The notes: generated by a model not told the origin, from the letters alone. A DNA stretch of 64,000 nt from Ciona savignyi (GCA_000149265.1 CH002592.1:180049-244048); one strand, 5' to 3'. Counted from the stretch's first letter, positions 20,993 through 32,748 are shown. A program made the numbers and translations.

Positions 20993-21942
20993 CAGGGTTG
21001 CCAGACGCAAAGTATGCTTTACGGCCAAACTGTTTTTGCTTTACGGCCAATTTATATCAAGTGCAAAATAAACCATTTAATTTAGCCAATTGGGCTATTT
21101 ATCTCTTTATTTGTTGAAAAATTGTAAAATTTTAATTTCCTCCAGATTTGTCGAACCCGTTCATACACTATATAGGAATACCTACAATTTTTATTTTATT
21201 TTCCAACGTCATAATCAGCTTTGTGATTAGGAAATGAGACAGTTGATATTAATTTATTTCCATATACAGTAGAACCCCGCTTACCTGACCACCCATGGGA
21301 CCGTGATCAAGCGGTCGCGTTAGCGGGGTGGTCGTGTTAGTGAATTTTGATTTGCAAGTTGTCGTCATATGCAGTTTAAACGTCTGTATTTTTACTAAAT
21401 TTCCACCAAATGCCATTATTTTTATCAGATACTGCAGAATGAAGTCAATACTAAAGTTTATCTTGTAGGATTCAGTTCTGTTTGCCACATTTTTTTTGTG
21501 TGTGCGCTCATTTATACTTATTGTTTTTATCATAAAATAAATTTTACCTTTGTTATTTTGGTGACAAAGGCAATTTTTTTAGCACATGTGGTCACTTAAG
21601 CGGAGTCAAATTTGAAGTTTTGGACCAAAATATGGCGGTCCTGGTCTGGAAACCGGGGTGGTCGCTTTATTGAAACAGAATGCAATGCATTACCATAGTA
21701 AATTATTTGGGACCGCACTAAAGTGGTCCTGTTAATGAGGTGGTCGTGTTATCGGGGTGGTCTCCAAGCGGGGTTCCACTGTACTTTCTCTCTTTTTTCC
21801 TTTATTTCTAAAAATAATATGACGCTTCGGTCAAAAACTTGACAATATTCTTATACGGCCAAATTCGGCCAAATTTTTCCGCACGGCCAAACTAATTTTT
21901 TTGCGGCCGGGATGATTTTGGAAAAAGAAAATGGCAACCCTG
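20993..21942. mobile_element. hAT-type MITE nested in the outer element
   Basis: Terminal repeats CAGGGTTGCCA and TGGCAACCCTG are exact inverses. Subterminal 'acggccaaa' motifs occur on both sides in both orientations. 'ctaggg' flanks both ends, consistent with a slightly decayed 8-bp target duplication. A pogo-type element is nested inside. Confidence 0.75.
21267..21781. mobile_element. pogo/Tigger-type MITE, 515 bp
   Basis: Ends CAGTAGAACCCCGCTTA and the inverse CAAGCGGGGTTCCACTG, flanked by TA on both sides (21265-21266 and 21782-21783). The subterminal 'ggtggtcgtgtta' repeats are typical of pogo/Tigger-like Tc1/mariner elements. No transposase is encoded. Confidence 0.88.
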
Positions 21943-22045
21943 CTAGGGACAGAACGGTAGTATAATTTTTCTCTGCTGGGTGGCGCTATTTATTTTTTGG
22001 AATTATCTGGGGAGTGACTATTTTCAAGTGTTAGCGGGGCTGAGC

Positions 22046-22300
22046 GGTACCTCTAAATACTCCAGGACCGCTTGGATCGCATGGAGCGGTTGAATCGCTT
22101 GTAACGCCTGGAGCAATTGGATCGCTTGGATCGCTTACTATACTTTGTAATTACAAAAGCCATGATATTAATGTTAGGGTTGGGGTTATTAAGTTTGTTC
22201 TGGGGTTGAGATTAGTGTTTGGGACAGTGTTAGAATTACTTTCCATAGCAATCTAAGTGATCCAAGCGCTCCAAGCGGTCCTGTAGTATTTAGAGGCACC
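22046..22300. mobile_element. MITE, copy 2 (TIR with CCTCTAAATACT)
   Basis: Ends are GGTACCTCTAAATACT and the inverse of GGTGCCTCTAAATACT. The interior matches 20517-20724 but has extra 'cgcttggatcg'-like repeats near the left end. Confidence 0.78.
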
Positions 22301-22346
22301 CGCGACTGAGAGGTTGTATACTAGTTTTCGCACTTACTCACCGGAT

Positions 22347-22418
22347 TCGTTGTTAGTATAGTGGTAAGTTTTCCCGCCTGTCACGTGAGAGACTGTGGTT
22401 CGATTCCCCGACGAGGCG
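22347..22418 (+). tRNA. tRNA-Asp(GTC)-like sequence, probably a pseudogene
   Basis: A 72-nt stretch follows the animal tRNA-Asp pattern: D-arm 'tagtatagtggtaag', anticodon loop CTGTCAC with anticodon GTC, and T-loop TTCGATT before CCCCG. A run of five T follows directly (22420-22424), which would suit Pol III termination. The acceptor stem has two mismatches and the anticodon and T stems one each. It lies inside a transposable element, so it may be a retroposed or captured relic. Confidence 0.6.
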
Positions 22419-22895
22419 ATTTTTCGGCTTTTTAACTCTTGTGTTTCTTAGTTATACACAAACTTATCATAACCCCGCATTCAGCTTTTCTGAGCATTTT
22501 TGGAATTTGCCCAAGCATTGGCTAAAGTAATCGATTTTATAAGCTCATTGCCGATTTATCACTTCATACTTTGAATTGATTGTAAACTCTATTTATTTAA
22601 AATGCGTTTATGGTGTAATGAACATGGGGCTAGAGTTAGTGTTAGTCTTGCGGTTGAGATTAGTGTTTAGGAATGGGTTAAAATTAGTGTCCGTAATTTT
22701 AGTTAGTAGTTTCCCTCCTTCACGCTTTAGTACAGCTGATAAATAGCGCTATCCAGCAGAGAAAAATCAGACTACCGTTCGGTCCCTAGTCGTATGTGGG
22801 TTTTTTATACGCATTTAATTGGTAGAGACCAGGTCCCAGGATTCGCTGCCGTTTATACATGGTACATAAATCTCCGTTCCGACTCCATATGTACA

Positions 22896-24055
22896 CACAT
22901 GGCGTTTGACTTGAACTTGACTGGCAGCGGAACCTCCACTAAAGAGAAAAACCGGAAAACTCCACTCGTAGATATATTATTTATTAAGTTGTGTTTCTAG
23001 GTATTTGTGTGTAGTCGCACAACGCTTATAAAGCAACTGATAACGTAGATGGAAAACAACTGCTTTAAATGTCAATGACGTCATAAGGTGATGACAAAAC
23101 GAACACAGTTGGCGTCGATTAAGTGAAATAAATGCAGTTTTCAGGCATTATTAATTAATTTTAATAGATATGAAAGTTTCTGTAAGAGAATTCAAATAAT
23201 ATTAGATATAGGGGGCATCCAAAAAAGGGACTGTCGGTTTCTTACCATTTTGACCCAAGATTAAGAATACATTAATGGTGAAAGTCGTATTTATTGATGA
23301 CCCGCGCAACGGTTTGGTAAGGAAACACGAACAGGTATGAGATTTGCCATCTAACGAAAGAGAGCTTTGGTGCCAATGGTAGGTTTTAGTTAAAGGTTAA
23401 ACGAGGCAATGGTAGTCAGTTGTGAAAAGAACTATTTAGTAAATGCCAAGTGAACTGATGTGCAAAACAAACACTGCAATTTATACTGAAAGTGACAATG
23501 GGTGCGAATTCAATAAAACAGAGCGTCCGCGTTATATGACGTTTGTCGTGACGATCAATGTGATGTTCTCTTGTGCAACCGGTGCAATTAATATTAATTA
23601 TTATTGTTGGAAATTCTTCCACGAAAATTTGCAACGGGGCAAAAACAAACACTCCAGTATAAATAATACAGAATTTAAAAAAATAATTAGAATATGCTAA
23701 TGCAACATTCAGCCATTATTACGTACAGCGTTTATCACGCAAAATATAAGGCTTTAACATAAACATTTAGCAATTTTAATATCATATTTGCAAAAACAGC
23801 ATTTCAGTTAATCCACGCCGGCTGAGTTCATTCTGTCATCACTTTATTACGTCATTGATACGTATTACCTCATGACGTCGTTGACACGTAAAGCTGTTGT
23901 TCTCCATCTACGTCATTATTTGCTTTATACAGTGTTGTGGGATCACTTACATATAAGTAACTTTAAAAAGAATACATTTACGAGTGCAGTTTTCTGTTTT
24001 TTTTATATTTGGTGGAGGTTCCGCTGCCAGTCAAGTTCAAGTCAAACGCCATGTG
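22896..24055. mobile_element. Large inverted repeat with perfect 44-bp arms
   Basis: Positions 22896-22939 and 24012-24055 are exact inverses (starting 'cacatggcgtttgacttgaa'). Weaker inverted similarity continues ~80 bp inward ('aaaactccactcgta' and its inverse). The ~1.07 kb between shows no protein. It is most likely a foldback or long-TIR transposon. I could not identify a target duplication. Confidence 0.6.
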
Positions 24056-25422
24056 GGTATATATGTGGGTACCGCAACAATACATCTTTAGCACGGTTAG
24101 ATTATGAAGCTTTTCACGATGTTTGGAAGAGATAAACCATCTGTAACTTTAACGATTGACGTTATGGGAAAGATAAGCGATCGGTGCTGCGCGCATGGCT
24201 CTAATACACTGCATCCAATCTGCCCCCATGAGCGTTGTCAATGAAACACACGAATAATTCAATGCACTTACTTGTAAACGCTTCGCTGCGAATCAGATGT
24301 GCTTTACGTTAGGGATCTCATATTATAAACTCTCACTGACACAATAATATAATAAAAACTTGGTCACATTGGATGAGACAATTTCAATGAAATTTTATGT
24401 GCTTAAGATATGTATGCTCTTCCAAATTAAGTGATGATTTAAAAGCAATTTAGAAATTCACAAAAAATGAAATTTGGGTTTGGCGTCTATGTATCTATCT
24501 ATTACTAAAACATCTCCATCTTCTTAAATATATTTATTTTTGGTTTTGGTTACTTAATGACTTATTTTTATAGTGCCGGTTTTGTCATATCGATTTATCG
24601 ATCTTTCTTTGTTCGATATCCTGTTTATGATATTTGTGTTTAAGGTTTTGCGCCAGTTGTCTGCGAGGCTATGTCAGCAGTCATGCTTGATTATCAGTCT
24701 GTTGTAATGTTTGAATGATCTTAAATTGTAACATTCACGTGATTTCTGTTTGTTGTTGAATGATATAACTAACTGAATATGATATCATAATTTTGGATTT
24801 CTATCGCATTTCTTACTCAACACACCTTTAAAACCTGGAATCTCGCAATAAGCGAGTTACATATTGCCATTTCTTTCGGCTTATGAGTTAGGGTAATATA
24901 AATAAAAGGTGGAAATCCCACACGTGTTTATAATTGTATCGCTGTGTATTTTTATTATTAATTCGTTCCTACCATGTGTCCAGATTTTGTGCATGGGAAA
25001 TTGTGATTAGTTCCCTGTTTTCGACAGCTCAGTCGATGAATTTTTTCCGCGTGGTGTGTTTAACGCCGTCCAAGCCTCGTGTACAAACATATGTTTTCTA
25101 TTATTTGTGTTATATAAATTGTGTATAATTTCATAATTTCAGAGATTACTTGGTGGGCCTCGCTTGGCTAAGCCGTTCTCTCAACCTTTTACCCTACTTA
25201 CCTAAGCTATGCCCCATTTGTGAACAGCGCTTTGACTGCGTGTTCACCCAATAAAATACTTAACCTACGTTTACCCCTTGTCTTACCCTGCTCAAAGCGC
25301 TGATACAAAAGGTTATGCTATGTTAATAATCGTATAGGAGCAGCATTACATAACACACAATACCTTCTACACGGCTAGTGTTTGATTGATAAAAAGTTAG
25401 TTTTAATGTAACAACAGGTTAC
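24056..25422. other. Probable NLR intron, no other feature seen
   Basis: AT-rich with no coding signal on either strand. It follows the 25423 donor (AAG|GTAACC) in gene direction. Confidence 0.4.
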
Positions 25423-25581
25423 CTTGTTTGATCGTTGATTAATAGCTGGGGCTAGCTCCTTCATAGCAGCACTCAGGTGTTTGCAATTGATCAGTGCAAG
25501 TTGATCAATGTCGTTCATACGTTGGACCAAATACACAGTAAGGTTGGTCATATCCACGTTTTGCAAATTTAACTGCTTGAT
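25423..25581 (-). CDS. NLR gene, first LRR exon after NACHT
   Basis: A 53-codon phase-0 exon, acceptor ATTTTTAG|ATC and donor AAG|GTAACC. It encodes two strand-helix turns: IKQLNLQNVDM, helix LTVYLVQRMNDIDQL, strand LALINCKHL, and helix MKELAPAINQRSNK. The ending AINQRSNK matches AINERQNK of the b exons, so it is a b-class LRR. It is in frame with the preceding NACHT exon (both phase 0), separated by an intron of 250 bp. Confidence 0.85.
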
Positions 25582-25831
25582 CTAAAAATTTATTATTAAT
25601 ATAGTACACCATTCATTTATAAAATGTGCCAAATATTTTTTAATTTATGATTTAATGTAATTTGATACATTTGATAATAACTAGCAGTGGGGGCAATACT
25701 CAGCAGAGAGCCATGTATGTTAAACTAACAAAGTGTGGTTATTTTCAAAGTGAAAATTATTTTTTCCGATTTTTTATTTTAAAATCTTATTTCAACAAAA
25801 TATTTTTGTTTTAATTTTTATTTGATCTAAC

Positions 25832-27576
25832 CTTGACATTGGTTGAATGTTGTAAACCACGGAAGAAGATTGGAGTTTCAGTTGTAAGAAATGCCTCCAC
25901 ACTCAAGTTGTGCGATGCTGAACACGACCTTAAGGCAAACGCAACGTCGTGAACTTTAGCAGGATCGTTTGGAAGTTTTAATTTCACGTCACTTGGAAGG
26001 CTCTTATCGAATGTGATCGATATTTCCTCGTCATTAGATTCATTTACCCAGCCAGATACTTTAATAAGTGTGTCATTGTCACGTAAATTCAGACATGAAA
26101 CTATTTCTAAAAGCATCTGTTTCTTCTTCTCAAAATCTCTGATCCGTGAAGCTTGGAAGATGTCTCTCATCTCCTTGTAAGCAGACGAGTTGCAAAGACC
26201 AAACATGAATCGAACAACAACATCCCAGTGAACATCATTAAACATTGAACGTTTTTTGGCTACTGAATTATATGGCATAAACAGCATCACATAAACCGCA
26301 CAAAAGAATTCTTGTAAGGTAAGATGGGCGAAGTAACTGCGCTTCTTACCATCCAAGATTTTTATTTTTAAGCGTGTCGATTGTTCAACATACGTATGTA
26401 GAAAGTTTGCGACCATTGAATCCGGGAGATGCACTTCTTCAAAGTCGTTTATTTCAAAAACAACCTTCTTTTTTTCAAATCCTCTGAATGCCAGTTCAGT
26501 AAGTTTAATCAACTCCATTCTAAGCTCTGCTTCGTCCATATTTTTCAAATGTCCAGAAGAAATGTACTTGGTAAGTGTTAAGATTAACACTTGCGTCATT
26601 GAATTTATGTCACCAACTCCAGAGAGAAGGCTGTCAATAATATAAATGCAATTGACTGGTACATAGCACATGGCAGATAGGTTTGCCTTTTGCTCCAGTA
26701 ACTCCTCAATCCCAGAATACTTTTCCTCGCCACAGATCTGTTTAATCAGATCCTCTTGTGCAGCTTTATCTAGCCCAAGTACTTCAAGAACTATAGTTGG
26801 ACGATAATCCTGGTGTATCTGATAAAATTGACCTGGTCTAGAAGTGACTAATTTAACAGCATTTGGCAGCAGAGTAGCATTAAACAAGTTTTTAATGATG
26901 TCTACTGGTTTCTCTTTTGTATCCAATTGACAGCAATGAGTGGTGGTGGAGAAGGGAACACCAGCTTCATCCAAGCCGTCCATCACAATGATAACATTAG
27001 GATTGTTCTGCAACTCTTGGGTTATGGCTTTGTATTGTTCATCAGAGTAGCCCTGCCCTGGCAAGCTGTTTTCGATAAGAAACTGGCAAACTAATACATC
27101 TTTTTTAAAATTGACATTTCTTATTATGATGTAAAACAAATATTGTGTGTCAGAAAGAACTAATTTGTTCAGGACGGACTGAGTGACCATCTGTGTCAAT
27201 GTTGTTTTACCGATTCCGGGTAATCCGATAAGACCAACAGTGTTTCCATGTTTAGTGATATATTTTTTCTTAGATTTTTCATTTTTGCACTTCCAATGAG
27301 CTTCATTTTCTGCAATTTTCTTTGCTGTATCAAATATTTCCTCAATCGATATTCTTGGGTCATTTGTTCCATAGACTATTTGCGCTTGCTTTCGTTCCAT
27401 ACACATTCTCCATTCCAATGAAGATGCTTCAGTTTCCCAATCTTTATCTGCATGTTGTTTTACTTTGCAGATTTGAAGATTGACTCTCTTTATGGTACGT
27501 TCTATATCAATTGGCAGCACGGATTGCTCGCTCATTTCTTTTGCATTATCGCGTAATTTCTCTCGTAATTCTTTAG
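25832..27576 (-). CDS. NACHT domain exon of an NLR-type immune receptor
   Basis: A single exon of 581 codons plus two leading bases, from acceptor ATGTTACAG to donor AAG|GTTAGA. Counting from the internal Met at 27535, it has Walker A GLPGIGKTT (residues ~104-112), extended Walker B VIIVMDGLDEA (~181-191) and the sensor-like TSRPGQ (~231-236). A winged-helix/superhelical part follows, and then the family motif HLTLQEFFCAVY near the C-terminal half. This is the nucleotide-binding oligomerisation ATPase of NLR receptors, which act in the cytosol. The frame stays open for 13 codons before that Met up to the acceptor (KELREKLRDNAKE), so the Met is not the start and at least one 5' exon must supply one base and any death-fold domain. 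The apparent stop after the donor is intronic. Catalytic motifs look intact. Confidence 0.93.
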
Positions 27577-30469
27577 CTGTAACATAGTGTTATTTATTAG
27601 ACATACTATTAAAATTATTTTATTGAACAATAATATTTCTTTAAACAGTCCTGAGCATTTTTGTTTATTTATTTAAACCTTAATATATTATATTAATAAA
27701 GGTTTTATTCGTCTAGCGGTAAATTGTATGTCTACTTCATTTTATGGTAAATCAAGAAATTACAAAACATTCATGACAAATGACAACAAGTGTTGAGGGC
27801 ACCTGTGTGCACTGTCGGGTTGCTGGGGACAGACCGAACAGCCAAGTGGACAGATGTCACTAAGTTGAGAGATGCACGGATATCGCTTACGAAGCTTGGA
27901 TGCCGCAGAGGTTGTAGTTGACACCGCATTTAAAACTTTGCAAGGTAAAGCTACAATTTATTTGTGGAGTGTCAACCATGTGTTTAACCAGAATAGTTGG
28001 GTTTTACTGTCTATTCCGTTTGCTGTTTGCTGATTTGGTCAGCACAAGAAAAGGGTGTCTGTGTGCACCGCGTAGTTGCTGGGCCAGGATGATTGCAGAT
28101 TTTATCGTTGGCTTTTCGGGTTCGTTGGCAAAAAAATATTTTTTTTAGAACTCTGCCTAGGTAGGTGCCAGCTTGAAATGTTTTATACCAAATAAAGCTA
28201 GCAACCCTATTGTTAAACAAGCCAGACAGATCCTTTATTCATCATTAGCGTATAAAGCTAACGGGCGTGTAAAGATAAAGCTAACGGGCGATGTTGAAAG
28301 TCAACCGCTATTGCTGCACGGAGCTTGAGGTGACGCAAAGGTTGTGGTTTACACTACATAACATTGTATTCTCGATTTGTCTGGTTTGCCTTCAGTTCAT
28401 GAATCAACATCAGTGAGAACTGTAGCGACTGCTTGTTTAATTTATAAATAGTCAAACTAGACTTTACAAAGTAGACAGGTAAAGGTTTTAGCTTTATTAT
28501 ATTATTTTTTTGACTCCGATAAGCGCAACGGTACAAGTAAAATAATGCATACGTAGTTTAATTTTTAGTGAGGATGGAATGTAGGGTACATTAAGCGTAC
28601 CCGCTCCTAGTTACCACAAGAAGCTAGGCTATACAGAATGTTGGAAACAGAGTGCTGTAAAGCATTTTAATTTCCATTGTTCTGGTTTGCATGCAGTTCA
28701 TCAATCAACTTCGGTGAGGGTCATCATCGGCGAGTGGTTTGTGTTTTGTAGGTTCCATGTTATTTATTTGCTGGGGATTTTTTAGCCTTCGCTACGGCCT
28801 GATTTACGTTTTCGGTAAGGCAACATGGCTGGGTAAATCGCCCTCCTACAGGTTCGGCTCTCCGTACCCAATTCAATTGTAAACAGCTCCGATACTACGA
28901 AGGCATTGTTCTTGTGTTCATTACAAACTTAAACCTCCTTACAATGGTGAAAAGCACGATGTTAAAATTATTTATTTAATGCAGCCGTGACCATTGGTTG
29001 GGTATAATGATTTTTGCAATAAACAAAGAAGTCCTTTAAGGTCTCAATGCCATATTTGACCTTAGTTTCAATTTACCACAGATGGTCACTGTCAATCTCT
29101 GCTTAATATGAAAGAGAACTAAAAAAATATTTCGCTTGGCGTTAAACACGTTTCCGATAAACGACCAAGGCTGTAAAAGTACTCATATGTTTTCCCCACC
29201 TTGCACTTTACCGCTTATAAATACTCACAATAGGAAACGCCGGTTGCAAGGTACAAGGTAATAATGGGAGATGATTAAGACTTAATGCACCCTGCTGCTA
29301 GATGATTAACCCATTAATCTAAATTTATGTTTTTTGACACCGCGGCCAGCGACTTCATATCAGACAAAAGTTGTTCTAGTTTGTAAGTATTAAAATTAGT
29401 CTTTCGGTATGTCACCAAGTCTGACTATATTCAGTCTCCAACAAATATTTTACTAATATTCCATAGAAATTGCTAATTATAAAGCAATTTATCAACGTCG
29501 CAATTTTTCACATGAGAAAAGCCGGGGTAACTACTCCATTGATGTAGTTCTTACTGGAGTAGAAGTATCCTATTTCTGAAGCAAGAATTTAAGGAGAAAC
29601 TTCCTCAACATACGTAGGAAACTGTATTGATGTATTTCTTTCAAGGTAAAAAGTATCTGATTATTTAAACTAAGAATCTTTTTAGAAATTTCCACATTTT
29701 AGGCAAAGAAAGCGCCTTCCCGAACATATGTTAGTATTTGCTCTGATAAATCTTGACGCAAAATCGGATCAAATAAAATATATTTATCTCACAGATTCCA
29801 CCTCTACTTATTCCTGCGTCGGTAACCTCACGCTATCAAGATGATTGTTGTTTATTGAAACCTCGAAAAATCTTGCTTATTTACCCTAACAACCTCTCTG
29901 GAGCATAATTAGTACATTTGGAAGCCAATACAATATGCTGAACTGCTACTTCTCATTGTGCAATGTCCTTTAGCAGTTTGAACTAATTTCTCTAAAGTCT
30001 AAATGTTAAGGATGATACCAGTAACAGGCGTAGAAGGGTCAGCATGGACCTTGTGCTAAATCCTTTATCTTTCCACTTATATTAATCGATATTCTAAATA
30101 TCACTCGATATTGTATGTTAGCAGGTGAAGTAGAGTAAACATGGAACACTTGCGGTGAATCCGTTAGCATTACCGCCTTGCTATCCTTGTTTGATTTTAT
30201 TTGACATTTTTTGTCAAAAATGAAGAGAAGCTTGATTTAAGTTGGCAATGCACCCATGTACTTAACTTGGGTTTGATTTTGAATTTCTAAAATTTGTGTT
30301 CGTGGAATTTTAGATTTGATAAATTTGACAAAATATTCGACAAGTTTTGTCATGCGCTATCGTCAAACAAGATCTGCTATTCTCCAATAACGTCGTTATA
30401 ATGGGTTTAAATTAACTAAGTAAGGTGATTTAAGTAGGATACAACTACAAACATTATTATTATTAATAC
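27577..30469. other. Upstream intron(s) of the NLR gene; no exon identified
   Basis: I looked for an exon that could link the Q-rich exon (ending with two spare bases) to the NACHT exon (needing one incoming base) and found none I can support. Two patches near 28380 and 28690 share 'tctggtttgc.t.cagttcat', an old repeat. Other similarity is found between 27880-27930 and 28310-28355. Confidence 0.35.
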
Positions 30470-30750
30470 TTGCCAATTGGTTGAATGTTTACGCTTGGGG
30501 CCTGTTGAGTCTGTTGTGGTGTTTGTTCCTGGATTTGTAGCATGTGTTGGGATTGATCAGCTTGTATCTGGTTATGTTGAGGCTGTTGTAGGTTTTGTGG
30601 TTGTTGTAGTATTTGTAGAAGTTGGTGTTGGTGTTGGTCTTGGTTTTGTTGAAGTTGTTGTTGGTTTTGTAACAATTGTTGTGCTGATAGGTCGTTGTAA
30701 TAAACATGAAAGTCTTGCGCCCCTTCTGGAATATCAATGGAAGGTGGTCC
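30470..30750 (-). CDS. Glutamine-rich exon, possible 5' exon of the NLR gene
   Basis: On the minus strand, acceptor TTTATACAG precedes GGACCACC and donor CAA|GTATTA ends the exon (93 codons plus two bases). The protein starts GPPSIDIPEGAQDFHVYYND and continues as a Q/H/N-rich low-complexity stretch (about 70 residues) before PSVNIQPIG. It has the same orientation as the NACHT exon, 2.9 kb upstream. Its end phase does not fit the NACHT exon directly, so either another exon lies between or it belongs to a different gene. The flanks before the acceptor carry stops. No known domain. Confidence 0.5.
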
Positions 30751-32640
30751 CTGTATAAAGACATAATTATATTTTAAAGAAATTATAACAATTAAATCAA
30801 TTCTATGTAAAAATGAATCATTATTAAACACCACTTTCAATTAAGAATGTATGTGAGGTGCGCCTGCATAATTTAGATTTGATAGCATCAAAAATCATAC
30901 CGATTGCAAAAATTGATTTGCAAACCACGGTGCGATAGAGAATCGCAATACCACTGTTTGTAAAATGTGTATTTCAATAATACATTACATAATACAGATT
31001 TGCACATGAAAAACCTCTTAAAATAAATTCAAATTTGTAAATAAATTGTTGTTTATTTATAAGTGAGGATATTTACGTACATAAATCTTCGTTTCCAGAA
31101 TAACGATATATATACATTGAAACAGAACTAAATATTCATTTTTATTGGGTCTGCCGAAAATTTCCATTGCGACCACATAGAAGTGTGCCTGTGTAGAACA
31201 TCTAAGTTCGTAGTTTTTGAACCCACTAATTATACATTCGGCTGATTCTCTAGTTTATGCAGCTAACAATGGTGCTAAGAATTAAAAAGATCATTAAAAT
31301 GATGTTAACAAAAATAATTGCTAAACAAACTTAAGTTCCAATGCGAAAATATGTCTAAAACGATTTCGAAATATTCCGCATTTTAGTAAACTTGATATCG
31401 TGGAAAATGTTAGCGCTCCTTCCTAAACGACCGTCTACGCTACCAAGCAGATTAAAATGTTCGTTGTGAGATTACTCTCTAATAATTGAGTGGTTTGTGA
31501 CACGCTTTAACAGGGAAGAAATTAAAATATAAAATTTACACCAAAACTAAAATAATTTTGAAGTAACGGGGTTCTTTAACATTTAGGTTTTATCCCGGCG
31601 GTGAAATCGAAAAATTTTAATTACCATTTTTTAATGTTATATTTTCCAGTCAATACAGCGTACAATAATTAAATAATTTTGAATTTAAATTTTAGAACAT
31701 TGGAGTTGGCAAAGTAACCAAGAGCTAATCCAAGTAAGCAATGCAACCAACACTAAAGAACTCCTAAATATATTTAATGATTTTAAAACCAAGTGATTGC
31801 AGTTGTAACAACCCAGTTTTTTTACTTTTATTATTTTTTTTTTACTTGCTGGCAAATTTCTGAGGGGACGTTTTGAGCAAAAAAAATAATATTTAGTCAG
31901 GATAAAATTTTTACGAATGTTGTGGATTAGTAACAGCCCAAGATAAATTCCCCCATAAAAACAATCAAACAAAACCCAGTTTTGGTGTTTTTGATGCCAA
32001 TATTTCATAAAAGGTTATCTTGAGTTGTTTGACAAATTATGAGTAAATTGGGGAAAATGAGACTAAGGTAAGCAATTTTTCCATTTTTTGGTGCCGATTA
32101 TTCTTCGACAGTCGACGTAATAATAGTAATTTTCATTCCAAATTAAAAAACATAAATTTCAATGTAAGCACAATTTTTTGCATTTCAGGCATTCGCTGCT
32201 TAAAAAATGTTAACAGAATAACATAGGATTAAATATATCAAAGAAAAATTCCAGTTAACCCTAAAGAGCCCTTATAATGTATGCAAACAATCCAATATAT
32301 GATTTTCGACTCATGCAAGCTTTGACAGACCTTTTCAAGGTCTACTTATTATTGTGACGTACAAACGCCTGTGTAAGTTATCTATTCAATTTTGCTGCGT
32401 GTTTGACTTAATTCGCTAATTTGTGGTACATTTTTCATGCGGTTAAAATTGGTAAAAGTCTATGCAGCATTTCGAACTAAAAAACAACTAAAAGCTAAAG
32501 GGGGGCTTCTAGTACATTCTTTTACCAATTCTGCTTATCAATATTGTGTTAGAGGGAGAAAAACAAACAGTTGCAGTACAAGATTTTTCTTGACTATGTC
32601 AGTACATTCTTTTTATTAGACAAATATTAGAGAGTGAGAT
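30751..32640. other. No gene or repeat identified
   Basis: AT-rich sequence with only short open frames that lack codon-like character. If the Q-rich exon belongs to the NLR gene, the promoter and first exon may lie here, but I see no decisive signal. Confidence 0.4.
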
Positions 32641-32677
32641 CGAATCGGTTTACCGTCAAACTACTCTAATAGTATGT

Positions 32678-32748
32678 GAAGGGGAATTTCTCTAACTCAT
32701 CCACTGCAGAAGGGTCAACTAGAAGTCTCAGTGGGTTGATTCCCCTTC
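32678..32748. other. tRNA-sized hairpin of unknown nature
   Basis: GAAGGGGAA (32678-32686) and its exact inverse TTCCCCTTC (32740-32748) enclose 53 bases. The length recalls a tRNA, but a standard D-arm and T-arm cannot be drawn, so no RNA gene is claimed. Confidence 0.3.

Larger units (their letters stand above)
20980..22795. mobile_element. Outer TIR element of a transposon nest
   Basis: The right end (22738-22795) is the inverse of a sequence now split on the left: ATACGACTAGGG at 20980-20991 and CTAGGGACAGAACGGTAGT with its continuation to 'ggcgctattta' at 21943-21990. The split is explained by the hAT-type insertion 20993-21942. Arms are about 60 bp, imperfect. It also contains MITE copy 2 and a tRNA-Asp-like sequence. 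Confidence 0.6.
3034..30750 (-). other. Inferred NLR gene locus (span of exons, one or two genes)
   Basis: This entry collects the minus-strand exons that share style and phase. In order they are: Q-rich exon (30750-30470, uncertain), NACHT exon (27576-25832), LRR (25581-25423), a (14466-14305), X (12343-12188), s (11975-11928), b (9133-8990), a (6936-6775), X (5344-5216), s (5018-4980), b (4126-3983), c (3614-3438) and the terminal exon (3138-3034). From the NACHT exon's 3' end onward every junction is phase 0, so the parts can be spliced together in frame. The 10.9 kb gap between 25423 and 14466 is full of transposons and minisatellites. Whether it is one intron or separates two genes needs transcript data. 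The family is an intracellular pattern-recognition ATPase. Confidence 0.45.

Noticed and set aside
23416..23700. Overlapping frames of 78 and 85 codons inside the inverted repeat
   Set aside because: Open on both strands by chance; no motif, start context or splice signals.
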